A DNA stretch of 64,000 nucleotides, taken from contig CANCDR010000005.1 of assembly GCA_947374865.1 (NCBI GenBank), positions 62,001-126,000 of the forward strand, read 5' to 3'. The notes under the pieces were generated by a model, which saw only the letters and a list, made by a program, of their open reading frames with translations, had not been told where the DNA came from and made no database searches. The DNA is from Oxalobacteraceae bacterium. GTDB taxonomy: Bacteria > Pseudomonadota > Gammaproteobacteria > Burkholderiales > Burkholderiaceae_D. A program made the position numbers and the translations under genes. Below, in pieces: positions 28,225 through 36,505 of this stretch (the first letter of the stretch is position 1; each line of letters begins with the position of its first letter).

Positions 28225-28959
28225 CTAAAGTTTGGTTCCTGTGTGCAGCGCCGCTACGCCACCTGTCAAATTGAAGTAATCAACCCGTCCCAGACCTGCC
28301 TCCTGCAGCATCGATTTGAGCGTTTCCTGATCCGGATGCATACGAATGGATTCGGCCAGGTAGCGATAGCTTTCAGCATCACCAGCTATTTTCTGACCAA
28401 GCCATGGTAGCACCGAAAAAGAATACATATCGTAAGGTCTTTTGAGGGGTGCCCATACCTTGGAAAACTCCAACACCAGCAATTTTCCACCTGGTTTTAA
28501 TACCCTGTGCATTTCAGCCAGTGCCGCGTCCTTGTGCGTCATGTTACGCAAACCGAAGGCCACTGACACGCGATCAAAATAATTGCTTGGAAAGGGTAAT
28601 TTCTCTGCGTCGCACAGGGATATGGGGATCGCCAGACCTTTATTCAAGAGCCGATCACGGCCCACCCGTAACATCGACTCGTTAATATCCGTCAGCCATA
28701 CCTCGCCTGTCGGGCCAGCCTTTTTAGCAAAGGCCATCGCCAGATCACCCGTGCCACCGGCAATATCAAGCACTTTAAAGCCCGGACGAATACCGGCCTG
28801 GGCGATGGTGAACTGCTTCCATAGGCGATGCAAGCCGGCTGACATCAAGTCGTTCATGATGTCGTATTTGCCGGCGACCGAATGAAAAACTTCGGCAACT
28901 TTATGTACCTTGTCGGCTTCGTCGACGGTCTTAAAACCGAAATGCGTGGTGTTGGTCAT
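28225..28959 (-). CDS. ubiE: Ubiquinone/menaquinone C-methyltransferase UbiE
   Basis: SAM-dependent methyltransferase of 244 residues that C-methylates the benzoquinone ring of the coenzyme Q intermediate. The N-terminus [23 protein letters not shown] loop [15 protein letters not shown] and [16 protein letters not shown] are classic UbiE signatures. TTGGAG lies 9-10 bases before the ATG at 28959. Head of the leftward ubiE-Tim44 unit. Confidence 0.96.
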   Translation of the reverse strand: MTNTTHFGFKTVDEADKVHKVAEVFHSVAGKYDIMNDLMSAGLHRLWKQFTIAQAGIRPGFKVLDIAGGTGDLAMAFAKKAGPTGEVWLTDINESMLRVGRDRLLNKGLAIPISLCDAEKLPFPSNYFDRVSVAFGLRNMTHKDAALAEMHRVLKPGGKLLVLEFSKVWAPLKRPYDMYSFSVLPWLGQKIAGDAESYRYLAESIRMHPDQETLKSMLQEAGLGRVDYFNLTGGVAALHTGTKL

Positions 28960-29051
28960 GCGCGCTGCTCCAATGATTTGAACGCATTATACAAGCCGGA
29001 TCTGCACTGCTACCAGACACAGAGAATTCCCTCTGTCTCGCCATGCGCAGA

Positions 29052-29477
29052 TTAATGCTGATGGCCGCAGCCAGCTGCGGGGGCCGCGCCTTGCGGGGCA
29101 TCACGCCCTGTGTCGCCGGCAAAACCGGCGGCCTGCAATCGCTGAAGATAATCTTGCCAGAGTTTCTCCTGCTGCGCGCCCAGACCATACAGATACGTCC
29201 AGCTATAGATGCCGCTATTGTGGCCATCGGAAAAACTCGGCTGCACGGCGTAATGACCGACCGGTTCAATCGCCGTCATGCGCACATCACGCTGCCCAGT
29301 CTGCAGTACTTCCTGCCCTTGGCCGTGACCGCGCACCTCGGCCGAGGGCGAATACACCCGCAACAGCTCAAAGGGCAGCAAAAATACCGCCCCATCGTCA
29401 AAGGCGATTTCGAGCGTACGGGACTGTTGGTGCACAGTCAGCTCAACAGGTGCTGGCGTTTTTTTACTATCGCTCAT
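29052..29477 (-). CDS. DUF971 protein (gamma-butyrobetaine hydroxylase-like N-terminal domain)
   Basis: A 141-residue protein whose core matches DUF971, the domain found alone in bacteria and at the N-terminus of gamma-butyrobetaine hydroxylase: LEIAFDDGAVFLLPFELLRVYSPSAE, here quoted in two pieces LEIAFDDGAVF and LPFELLRVYSPSAE, followed by VGHYAVQPSFSDGHNSGIYSW. The C-terminal 20 residues are Gly/Ala-rich and end CGHQH, a possible metal site. Often encoded near ubiE in proteobacteria. Its first 11 codons are duplicated as a non-coding fossil at 30403-30435. Confidence 0.9.
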   Translation of the reverse strand: MSDSKKTPAPVELTVHQQSRTLEIAFDDGAVFLLPFELLRVYSPSAEVRGHGQGQEVLQTGQRDVRMTAIEPVGHYAVQPSFSDGHNSGIYSWTYLYGLGAQQEKLWQDYLQRLQAAGFAGDTGRDAPQGAAPAAGCGHQH

Positions 29478-29618
29478 GGGGTCTTCTTAGAAAGTTCAAG
29501 CTGAGATTTTACAAGATCTCGTGTCGAGTGTTGCTTAGGCGTGTTCCAGCGTTGCATGGGCTGGTGACTAGTTATATTCTTGATAATTTTTATCCCCGAG
29601 CCTTAAGAAGGAGACAAT
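29445..29618. repeat. Copy A of a duplicated upstream block
   Basis: Holds the first codons of the DUF971 gene, the divergent intergenic region and the ribosome-binding site of the gene at 29619. It is repeated at 30403-30575 with a constant offset of 958 bases, dropping to 957 after a one-base indel near the ribosome-binding site. The best-conserved part is 29570-29594 (TTATATTCTTGATAATTT core), a likely promoter. Neither copy has a confident -35 box. Confidence 0.8.
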
Positions 29619-30404
29619 ATGAAGCGCTTTCCATTGGGTCGCATTGCCGCTCTCATGATGATTACTTTTTGTAATAAGCAGGCCATCGGTGCAGCGGTAC
29701 CATTTCAACAGTTGAGTGCAAATGTGACGAATGTCAATTTTACGAATCAAAGCAGGGTCCCTCAAGCGCCCATTTTTCGGCGTCATTTGTTAAACGTAAA
29801 TGATGCAAATATTGATTACACAAATAGTACTTATACAACGAGTACGGATGCGAATATCACGCATACAAATTGTACTGATGAACATACAAGTTACAACTGC
29901 CTCGCCGATAAATACTATTTCAGCTGGGCGTATTTCGGAGCAGTTGCCGGGGCAGCCACAGTAGTATTAATTTCCTGCCTCAAATATTTTTCGGATCGAC
30001 AACGCAGAAATCAGTATTTAGAGGGCTGGCACATGGTGGATGACTCAGCGGGGCGAGGAAATAATAATTTATACAGGGACTGGCACTTAAACATCCTCAA
30101 CCAGGAAGAGTCACCGCAACTGTTACCGCAATTGTCACCGCAACTGTCACCGCAATTGTCACCGCAATTGTCACCAAGATCTATTTACCAGAATCTTTTG
30201 GAACCCATCGAGACGCTTCTTCTCGATTTGGGTGAAATTCGTGGCGCATCTTCTAACCCTCAGGCTGCAGATCATGCGCAGCTTACGGTTCGTGCAATAC
30301 CTTCTGCCGCTCTGGCCGGCGATCTTGACCAAGCGACTGTCGTCAATATTCACCCACCGAAGCCGGATCCGGATCCGGAGGCAACTATTGATCATAAGCC
30401 TTAA
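29619..30404 (+). CDS. Unrecognised single-pass membrane protein, first copy of tandem pair
   Basis: A 261-residue protein I cannot place in a family. It starts after an excellent Shine-Dalgarno (AAGGAGACAAT). Residues 1-25 form a signal peptide (MKRFPLGRIAALMMITF...IGA). Residues 26-100 are an Asn/Thr/Ser-rich domain with six N-x-S/T sites (N35, N40, N43, N69, N79, N84) and a Cys pair (C85, C94). A helix spans about 103-121, then a 140-residue tail with five SPQL-like repeats and an acidic, Pro-rich end. Predicted topology is outside domain, helix, cytoplasmic tail. The stop codon lies on the tandem duplication junction. Codon use is more AT-rich than the neighbours. Expression and function are unknown. 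Confidence 0.75.
   Translation: MKRFPLGRIAALMMITFCNKQAIGAAVPFQQLSANVTNVNFTNQSRVPQAPIFRRHLLNVNDANIDYTNSTYTTSTDANITHTNCTDEHTSYNCLADKYYFSWAYFGAVAGAATVVLISCLKYFSDRQRRNQYLEGWHMVDDSAGRGNNNLYRDWHLNILNQEESPQLLPQLSPQLSPQLSPQLSPRSIYQNLLEPIETLLLDLGEIRGASSNPQAADHAQLTVRAIPSAALAGDLDQATVVNIHPPKPDPDPEATIDHKP
30111..30170 (+). repeat. Five 12-bp in-frame tandem repeats (SPQL units)
   Basis: Five units of TCACCGCAA(C/T)TG, the second beginning TTACC, encode SPQL LPQL SPQL SPQL SPQL in the cytoplasmic tail of the first tandem-pair protein. The synonymous C/T differences suggest slippage or unequal exchange followed by drift. Confidence 0.85.
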
Positions 30405-30575
30405 CTGGTGCTGGCGTTTTTTTGCTATCGCTGATGGGGTCTTCTTAGAAAGCTCAAGGTGAGATTTGATAAGAGCTCGCGTCGAGTGTCGCTTAGGCAT
30501 GTGCGAGGCTTGCATGCACTGACGCGCAGTTATATTCTTGATAATTTTTATCGCAGAGACTTAAAAGGAAACAGG
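30403..30575. repeat. Copy B of the duplicated upstream block, with DUF971 fossil
   Basis: Repeat of 29445-29618. Bases 30403-30435 on the minus strand still read (I)SDSKKTPAPV, the DUF971 N-terminus with its start ATG changed to ATC, although no DUF971 gene is here. The rest carries the conserved promoter-like block (30528-30552) and the AAAAGGAAAC ribosome-binding site of the second tandem gene. Confidence 0.85.
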
Positions 30576-31346
30576 ATGAAGCGCTTACCCTTGGGTCGCA
30601 TTGCCGTTCTCATGATGATTATTTTTTGCAATAAGCAGGCCATCGGTGCAGCAGTACCATTTCAACAGTTGAATGCAAATTTGACGAATCAAAGCTTGCC
30701 CCCCCAAGAGCAAATTTTTCGACGGCATTTATTAAACGTAACTGATACGAATATCACTCATACAAATAGTACTGGTGCATGTACAAGTTACAACTGCATC
30801 GCCGATAAGTACTACCTCAATTGGGTGTACGGTGCGGTGGGGGCGGTGGCCTTATTTTACGGCATCAAATATTTTTGCCGCTATTGGCACAGAGAAGATC
30901 TTGCGAGGATACGTCGTGAATTAGAAGCGGACCCGCCAATGCCTGAAATGGAATACTTTCCCGATGGCGTGCCCGGACCAGTCGAAGAACCACCAGGAGA
31001 AGGGTCGAGTGCACAGGGTGGGATGGTTCATCTTCACTTATCGCCTCCTGAAAAACTACAAGCGCAAAATTTTCGACCGCCGTCTTTTCCTGCAAAAGCT
31101 ATGCAAAAAAATCTTAGTCCAAAAACTGTGCAGGAGCGTCTTCCGAATTCAGACCCACTTATTCCAAGAGATTTCGAAACAGATTTAGAGAATCCGACAT
31201 TGCATCTCCATATGGCGGCACCCATCCCACAACCCACGCGTCCCGCCCCTGTGCTGCCAAAAATCACGCGCGCCTCAACCGGTGCATTGCCAACAAGTCT
31301 GGAAAAAACGCCAAAGCAAGGCCAGCGGTATGTTGTCCCATGGTGA
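30576..31346 (+). CDS. Unrecognised single-pass membrane protein, second copy of tandem pair
   Basis: A 256-residue paralogue of the preceding protein. The signal peptide (MKRLPLGRIAVLMMIIF...IGA) and residues up to about 100 are closely similar, but lack a 3-residue and a roughly 15-residue stretch found in the first copy. It has five N-x-S/T sites (N35, N38, N54, N59, N64) and the Cys pair C69, C74. The helix is at about 83-97. The tail from residue 100 onward is unrelated: Pro/Glu-rich (MPEMEYFPDGVPGPVEEPP), then basic and Pro-rich, ending QRYVVPW. The ATG at 30576 is chosen over a longer upstream frame because of AAAGGA and the match to the first copy. Function unknown. Confidence 0.75.
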   Translation: MKRLPLGRIAVLMMIIFCNKQAIGAAVPFQQLNANLTNQSLPPQEQIFRRHLLNVTDTNITHTNSTGACTSYNCIADKYYLNWVYGAVGAVALFYGIKYFCRYWHREDLARIRRELEADPPMPEMEYFPDGVPGPVEEPPGEGSSAQGGMVHLHLSPPEKLQAQNFRPPSFPAKAMQKNLSPKTVQERLPNSDPLIPRDFETDLENPTLHLHMAAPIPQPTRPAPVLPKITRASTGALPTSLEKTPKQGQRYVVPW

Positions 31347-31388
31347 ATGCAAAACGAAGCGCAACTTTGATCAATGTTTCAGGATACT

Positions 31389-31410
31389 GTGGGCACCAAC
31401 CCCTGCCCAC
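31389..31410. repeat. Intergenic inverted repeat, GTGGGCA type
   Basis: GTGGGCA (31389-31395) and TGCCCAC (31404-31410) with 8-base spacer, between the convergent second tandem gene and the HIT gene. It resembles the GTGTGCAC elements at 2707 and 42176 and has no adjoining T-run on its own, although TTTTTT follows at 31429-31434. Confidence 0.5.
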
Positions 31411-31414
31411 CGAT

Positions 31415-31837
31415 TCACTCGATCAAATTTTTTCTCAAGCGCTCGCGCAACAAAGGCAATAAACCACGGCGCATTTCCAATGCGGCCTCATCGGGCGCAC
31501 GTTGCGCAGTTGCCCACACCGGCGCAGGAAAATGCACATCGTCACGGTAGCGTGGAATCACATGCCAATGCAGATGCGGTACCACATTACCAAAGGCCGC
31601 CAGATTGATCTTATCCGGCCGCATCACTTCACGCACCAGCATTTCGACCTGCCACACCATGCGCATCAATGTATCGCGCTCGGTCACCGACAGATCCGTC
31701 ATCTCCACCACATGCGACTGCCATATCACGCGACAAAAGCCCGGATAATAAGCATCATCGACTAAGACCACGCGTAACAGCGGCGTAGAAAAAACCGTCT
31801 CCCCGCCCGCCACATCACATAATTCGCAGCCGCTCAC
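31415..31837 (-). CDS. HIT-family nucleotide hydrolase
   Basis: Histidine-triad protein of 140 residues with the motif PHLHWHVIPR, where the central His is the nucleophile for nucleoside phosphoramidates or dinucleotides. Upstream is CELC near the N-terminus, a possible zinc pair as in some HIT proteins. It starts 3 bases after the DUF3683 oxidoreductase gene and shares its direction, so the two are probably co-transcribed. Substrate unknown. Confidence 0.9.
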   Translation of the reverse strand: MSGCELCDVAGGETVFSTPLLRVVLVDDAYYPGFCRVIWQSHVVEMTDLSVTERDTLMRMVWQVEMLVREVMRPDKINLAAFGNVVPHLHWHVIPRYRDDVHFPAPVWATAQRAPDEAALEMRRGLLPLLRERLRKNLIE

Positions 31838-31840
31838 CGC

Positions 31841-34800
31841 TTACACCAGCACCCGTTCAATGCCACCGTTGTTGGCTTTTTCAACGTACTCCGGCATCCA
31901 GTTCTCGCCCAATAAATGGCGCGCCATTTCGATCACGATATAGTCGGCTGTGGTGTCGCTGTCATCGTTATAACGCGACAAACCCTGCAAACACGAAGGG
32001 CAAGAGGTCAGAATTTTTACATCGCCGGTAAAGCCGTCCGCGCGCAGTTTGTCGGCGCCCTTGAGCATCTCTTCTTCCTTGCGAAAGCGCACCTGCGTCG
32101 AAATATCCGGCCGCGTAACCGCCAGGGTGCCCGACTCGCCACAGCAGCGTTCGTTCTTTTCGATCTTCACGTTATCGATGGTGCTGATCAGGGCATTGAC
32201 CGTCTTGACCGAATCCTGCATCTTCATCGGATTATGGCAAGGCTCGTGATACATATAACGCGTACCGTCGACGCCTTCGAGTTTGAGTCCTTTTTGCAGC
32301 AGATAATCATGGATGTCGATGATCTGGCAGCCGGGGAAAATTTTCTCGAACTCGTAACTTTCCAGCTGGTCGTAGCAGGTGCCACACGAAACCACGACTG
32401 TCTTGATGTCGAGATAATTGAGCGTATTGGCCATACGATGAAACAGCACCCGGTTATCGGTCATCATTTTTTCGGCCTTGTCGAACTGGCCGTTACCGCG
32501 TTGCGGATAGCCGCAGCACAGATAACCCGGCGGCAGTACTGTCTGCACACCGACATGCCACAACATGGCTTGCGTAGCTAAACCCACCTGCGAAAACAGT
32601 CGTTCCGAGCCGCAGCCAGGAAAATAAAAAACCGCTTCCGTATCGGCCGTCGTCATTTTCGGATCGCGGATGATGGGGATGACTTTGTCGTCCTCAATAT
32701 CGAGCAGCGCGCGGGCGGTTTTTTTAGGCAGATTCCCAGGCATCTTTTTATTGATGAAGTGGATCACCTGCTCCTTGAGGGCCGGCTTGCCCACCGTCGA
32801 CAGTGGCGCCTTAGTCTGTTTTTTGGCAAACTTTTTGAGCAGATCGTGCCCGAGTCGCTGCGCTTTATAACCCCAGCCCATCATCACCTGACGCGTGGCG
32901 TTGATGGTCGCCGGATCGGTGGCATTGAGGAAGAACATCGCTGCCGTCGTGCCCGGATTGAATTTTTTCTGGCCCATCTTGCGCAGCAAATTACGCATGT
33001 TCATCGACACTTCACCGAAGTCGATATCGACTGGACACGGCGTGACGCACTTATGGCACACCGTACAATGGTCGGCCACGTCGGAAAATTCATCCCAGTG
33101 TTTGATCGATATGCCGCGCCGGGTCTGCTCTTCGTACAGGAAGGCTTCCACCAGCAATGAGGTAGCGAGAATTTTGTTACGCGGCGAGTACAACAGATTC
33201 GCCCGCGGCACATGGGTCGCACACACCGGTTTGCATTTACCGCAGCGCAGACAATCCTTGATGCTGGTGGCAATGGCGCCAATATCGCTCTGCTGCATGA
33301 TCAGCGATTCATGCCCCATCAAACCGAATGACGGCGTATAGGCATTGCGCAGATCCGCCGCAAACTCGGGCAAGTTGAGTAATTTACCTTTATTGAAACG
33401 TCCCTCAGGATCGATGCGCTGTTTGTAAGTACGGAAGTCGGCGATTTCTTCTTCGGTGACAAATTCAAGCTTGGTGATACCGATCCCGTGTTCGCCCGAG
33501 ATCACGCCATCGAGCGAGCGTGCCAGTACCATGATGCGCGCAACGGCCGCGTGCGCGATCTGCAGCATCGCATAGTGATCAGAATTGACCGGAATATTGG
33601 TATGCACATTGCCGTCACCGGCATGCATGTGCAAGGCGACGAACACCCGTCCGCGCAAAACTGTCTTGTGAATCGCGGTGCATTCTTCCAGAATCAGACG
33701 GAAAGCGGCGCCATTGAAAATCTGCCGCAGATGGGCGCGTACTTCGTTTTTCCACGAAATACGGATTGTCCGATCCTGTACCACGTCGAACAAACGCGCA
33801 TCGGGCTGGGTCGCGAGTCGTGCTTCAAATACCGGCAAAAGCCGATCCAACCCGAGCGCTGCCAGCTGCGGCATGGCCGACTGCAAAGGCTGATCCAGAT
33901 GCGCCAGCAAATACGTCCAGCGAGCGGCCGTGGCGGCCAGCAGTTCATCGGCTTGTACGACACGGTCTTCGAGCAGCTCTTCGGCGGCGATATGCTCACC
34001 TTCAGCATCATCGCTTTTACCCAGCGGTAGATTGGATTTGCGGAAAAATGTCTGTAATTCTTCAACCAGCTGTAGCTTGTTGCGCGTTGAGAGTTCAATG
34101 TTAATGCGCTCGATGCCATCGGTGTATTCGCCCATGCGGTTCAGGGGAATCACCACGTCTTCGTTAATCTTGAAGGCATTGGTATGCTTGGCGATCGCCG
34201 CGGTGCGAGCGCGGTCGAGCCAGAATTTTTTGCGTGCTTCCGGGCTGATGGCGACAAAGCCTTCGCCGACGCGGGTATTGGCAATCCGTACCACTTCCGA
34301 TGCTGCGCGGGCGACCGCGTCTTCGTCGTCACCAACGATATCGCCAAACAGCGCCATCTTGGGCAGTACACCGCGTTTGGATTTGGTGGCATAGCCGACC
34401 GCGCGCAGATAGCGCTCATCGAGATGCTCCAGACCCGCCAGAATCGCGCCACCTTTTTTGGTTTCAGCGTCGAGGTAATCCTTGATTTCGACGATCGACG
34501 GAATCGCGTCACGCGCCTGACCAAAAAACTCCAGACAAACGGTGCGGGTAAACTTGGGCATCTTGTGCAAAATCCAGCGCGCCGATGTGATCAAACCATC
34601 GCAGCCTTCTTTTTGCACGCCCGGCAAACCGGCCAAAAATTTATCCGTGACGTCCTTGCCCAAGCCTTCCTTGCGGAAGGTGCGACCGGGAATACTCAGG
34701 GTCTCGGTCTTGAAGGGCGTGGTAGTTTTGCCCTTCTCAGCCGGATGACGCCATTCGAGCGTGAAATGGGCCATTTCAACGTCATGAATCTTGCCGAAGT

Positions 34801-35842
34801 TATGGCCTGTGCGGGTGACTTCGAGCCAGTCGCCGTTCGGATCGACCATACGCCAGCTGGCCAGATTATCGAGCGCCGTGCCCCATAAAACAGCTTTTTT
34901 ACCGCCGGCATTCATGGCGATATTACCGCCAATGCAGGACGCTTCCGATGAGGTCGGGTCGACCGCAAATACGAAGCCGGCTTTATCGGCGGCGTCGGAG
35001 ACCCGTTTGGTGACCACGCCGGCGCCGGAATAAATGGTCGCGTAATCGCGATCAGCGCCCGGCAGACGCAGGATTTCTACCGCGCCCAGCGCTTCGAGTT
35101 TTTCAGTATTAATGACTGCCGACAGCGGCGTGAGCGGAATTGCCCCGCCGGTATAGCCGGTTCCGCCGCCACGTGGAATGATGGTCAGACCGAGCTCAAT
35201 ACAGCCCTTGACCATACCGGCCATCTCTTCTTCGCTGTCCGGGGTCAGCACCACGAAAGGATACTCAACCCGCCAGTCGGTGGCGTCGGTGACGTGCGAG
35301 ACGCGCGAGAGTCCGTCAAACTTGATATTGTCCTTGGCGGTATAGCGCCCTAATACTTTGGTGGTGCGCTTACGCAGATCGTAGGTAGCGCGAAATTCGG
35401 CTGCAAAATCGGCCACAGCCTGGCGCGCCGCGATCAGCAATGCCTCGACATTGGCACTGCGCCGCATGGCAGGTACATCCCCGACATCGGCCAGATCGGT
35501 CGTCAGACGGCGTTTGTCGATTTCACCCAGCCGATGATTGAGCGCGTCGATCAGATCCTGGCGCCGGCGCGGATTGTCGAGCATGTCGTCCTGCAGATAC
35601 GGATTGCGCCGCACCACCCAGATATCGCCCAGCACCTCATACAGCATGCGCGCAGAACGACCGGTCTGGCGTGCGCCACGTAGCTCGTCTAGCAGTCCCC
35701 AGGCCTGCTCACCAAGCAGGCGAATGACGATTTCCCGATCGGAAAACGACGTGTAATTGTAGGGAATCTCACGCAATCGCGTGGGAACGGCGCCCGCAGG
35801 GGCATCGGCGAGTAAGGCTTGGAATTGTGCAGGGGCGTTCAT
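31841..35842 (-). CDS. Giant FAD/Fe-S oxidoreductase (DUF3683, D-lactate/glycolate dehydrogenase type)
   Basis: A 1333-residue multidomain enzyme. An N-terminal ~140-residue DUF3683 region is followed by a vanillyl-alcohol-oxidase type FAD domain ([15 protein letters not shown] near residue 224), the FAD-oxidase C-terminal domain ([15 protein letters not shown]), two 4Fe-4S motifs ([11 protein letters not shown] near 864 and [12 protein letters not shown] near 930) and two CCG domains (CCGYPQRG near 1107 and CCGESG near 1236). This fuses in one chain what GlcD-GlcF do separately. It probably oxidises D-lactate or a related 2-hydroxyacid and passes electrons to the quinone pool. No signal peptide; likely membrane-associated on the cytoplasmic side. 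Typical of Burkholderiales. Confidence 0.92.
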   Translation of the reverse strand: MNAPAQFQALLADAPAGAVPTRLREIPYNYTSFSDREIVIRLLGEQAWGLLDELRGARQTGRSARMLYEVLGDIWVVRRNPYLQDDMLDNPRRRQDLIDALNHRLGEIDKRRLTTDLADVGDVPAMRRSANVEALLIAARQAVADFAAEFRATYDLRKRTTKVLGRYTAKDNIKFDGLSRVSHVTDATDWRVEYPFVVLTPDSEEEMAGMVKGCIELGLTIIPRGGGTGYTGGAIPLTPLSAVINTEKLEALGAVEILRLPGADRDYATIYSGAGVVTKRVSDAADKAGFVFAVDPTSSEASCIGGNIAMNAGGKKAVLWGTALDNLASWRMVDPNGDWLEVTRTGHNFGKIHDVEMAHFTLEWRHPAEKGKTTTPFKTETLSIPGRTFRKEGLGKDVTDKFLAGLPGVQKEGCDGLITSARWILHKMPKFTRTVCLEFFGQARDAIPSIVEIKDYLDAETKKGGAILAGLEHLDERYLRAVGYATKSKRGVLPKMALFGDIVGDDEDAVARAASEVVRIANTRVGEGFVAISPEARKKFWLDRARTAAIAKHTNAFKINEDVVIPLNRMGEYTDGIERINIELSTRNKLQLVEELQTFFRKSNLPLGKSDDAEGEHIAAEELLEDRVVQADELLAATAARWTYLLAHLDQPLQSAMPQLAALGLDRLLPVFEARLATQPDARLFDVVQDRTIRISWKNEVRAHLRQIFNGAAFRLILEECTAIHKTVLRGRVFVALHMHAGDGNVHTNIPVNSDHYAMLQIAHAAVARIMVLARSLDGVISGEHGIGITKLEFVTEEEIADFRTYKQRIDPEGRFNKGKLLNLPEFAADLRNAYTPSFGLMGHESLIMQQSDIGAIATSIKDCLRCGKCKPVCATHVPRANLLYSPRNKILATSLLVEAFLYEEQTRRGISIKHWDEFSDVADHCTVCHKCVTPCPVDIDFGEVSMNMRNLLRKMGQKKFNPGTTAAMFFLNATDPATINATRQVMMGWGYKAQRLGHDLLKKFAKKQTKAPLSTVGKPALKEQVIHFINKKMPGNLPKKTARALLDIEDDKVIPIIRDPKMTTADTEAVFYFPGCGSERLFSQVGLATQAMLWHVGVQTVLPPGYLCCGYPQRGNGQFDKAEKMMTDNRVLFHRMANTLNYLDIKTVVVSCGTCYDQLESYEFEKIFPGCQIIDIHDYLLQKGLKLEGVDGTRYMYHEPCHNPMKMQDSVKTVNALISTIDNVKIEKNERCCGESGTLAVTRPDISTQVRFRKEEEMLKGADKLRADGFTGDVKILTSCPSCLQGLSRYNDDSDTTADYIVIEMARHLLGENWMPEYVEKANNGGIERVLV

Positions 35843-35932
35843 AAAACTCTTGGCTAGCGCTAAAGTGCCATTTTAGCTTATTGCCTCGATCAGGGTTCTA
35901 ACAGCCCTAGCTTCTGTAGGTCATAGACAAAA

Positions 35933-36424
35933 TTAAGCAAACCAACTAGCAGCCTGTTGCCATAAACCGTCGCTAAAGTGCAGCAGCACAAAGGTGATGA
36001 CGGCGTAACGCAGAAATTTACCCACCGCCATATAGGCCACACAAGGCCAGAACGGCATTTCCAGCCAGCCGGCGACGGCGCACAGCGGGTCACCAATGCC
36101 TGGCAGCCAGGCTAGCAGCAGGGTTTTGGGGCCGCCCCGCTGCAGCCAGCCAAACCAGCGCGACTGGTGGTGGGCTGCAAATACCTTATGCGCGCCCTGT
36201 CCCATCCAGTAGTCAATCATGCCGCCGAGTGTATTGCCCAGGGTGGCCACCAGCACCACGGGCCAGAACATGTCAGGGCTGATTTTTACCAGCGCAAAGA
36301 CCGCCGGCTCAGAAGCCAGCGGCATGAGGGTCGCTGAAATCAGACTGATAATAAATACTGCCGGCAGCCCGACCGCAGGCAGGGAAAGCATTGCAAATAA
36401 CCAGGCCAGCGCAGATTCGATCAT
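35933..36424 (-). CDS. YqaA-like DedA/SNARE-associated membrane protein
   Basis: A 163-residue inner-membrane protein of the VTT (DedA-like) superfamily. It has four hydrophobic segments, with GNTLGGMIDYWMGQGA and WLPGIGDPLCAVAGWLEMP, the latter matching the conserved P-G-x-G/D-P-x-x-x-x-A-G motif. DedA relatives flip phospholipid carriers; YqaA itself is uncharacterised. It lies alone between the oxidoreductase and the divergent ilvA. Confidence 0.85.
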   Translation of the reverse strand: MIESALAWLFAMLSLPAVGLPAVFIISLISATLMPLASEPAVFALVKISPDMFWPVVLVATLGNTLGGMIDYWMGQGAHKVFAAHHQSRWFGWLQRGGPKTLLLAWLPGIGDPLCAVAGWLEMPFWPCVAYMAVGKFLRYAVITFVLLHFSDGLWQQAASWFA

Positions 36425-36505
36425 GGAGTAGAGGTGTTATGCAGGGCGTTAAGCGAAGTGTCCATTATAATGACTCACAGACATGCCAGAACCCTTTGCC
36501 CAATT

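Noticed and set aside
30459..30575. Longer start for the second tandem-pair gene
   Set aside because: The extra 39 residues read through the duplicated promoter region; the first copy and its ribosome-binding site align with ATG 30576.
29619..31346. A toxin-antitoxin reading of the tandem pair
   Set aside because: The two products are paralogues with the same layout and signal peptides, and neither is small or DNA-binding in the way antitoxins are.
36434..36505. Longer start for ilvA
   Set aside because: Adds 24 residues with no family counterpart; ATG 36506 aligns with known N-termini.
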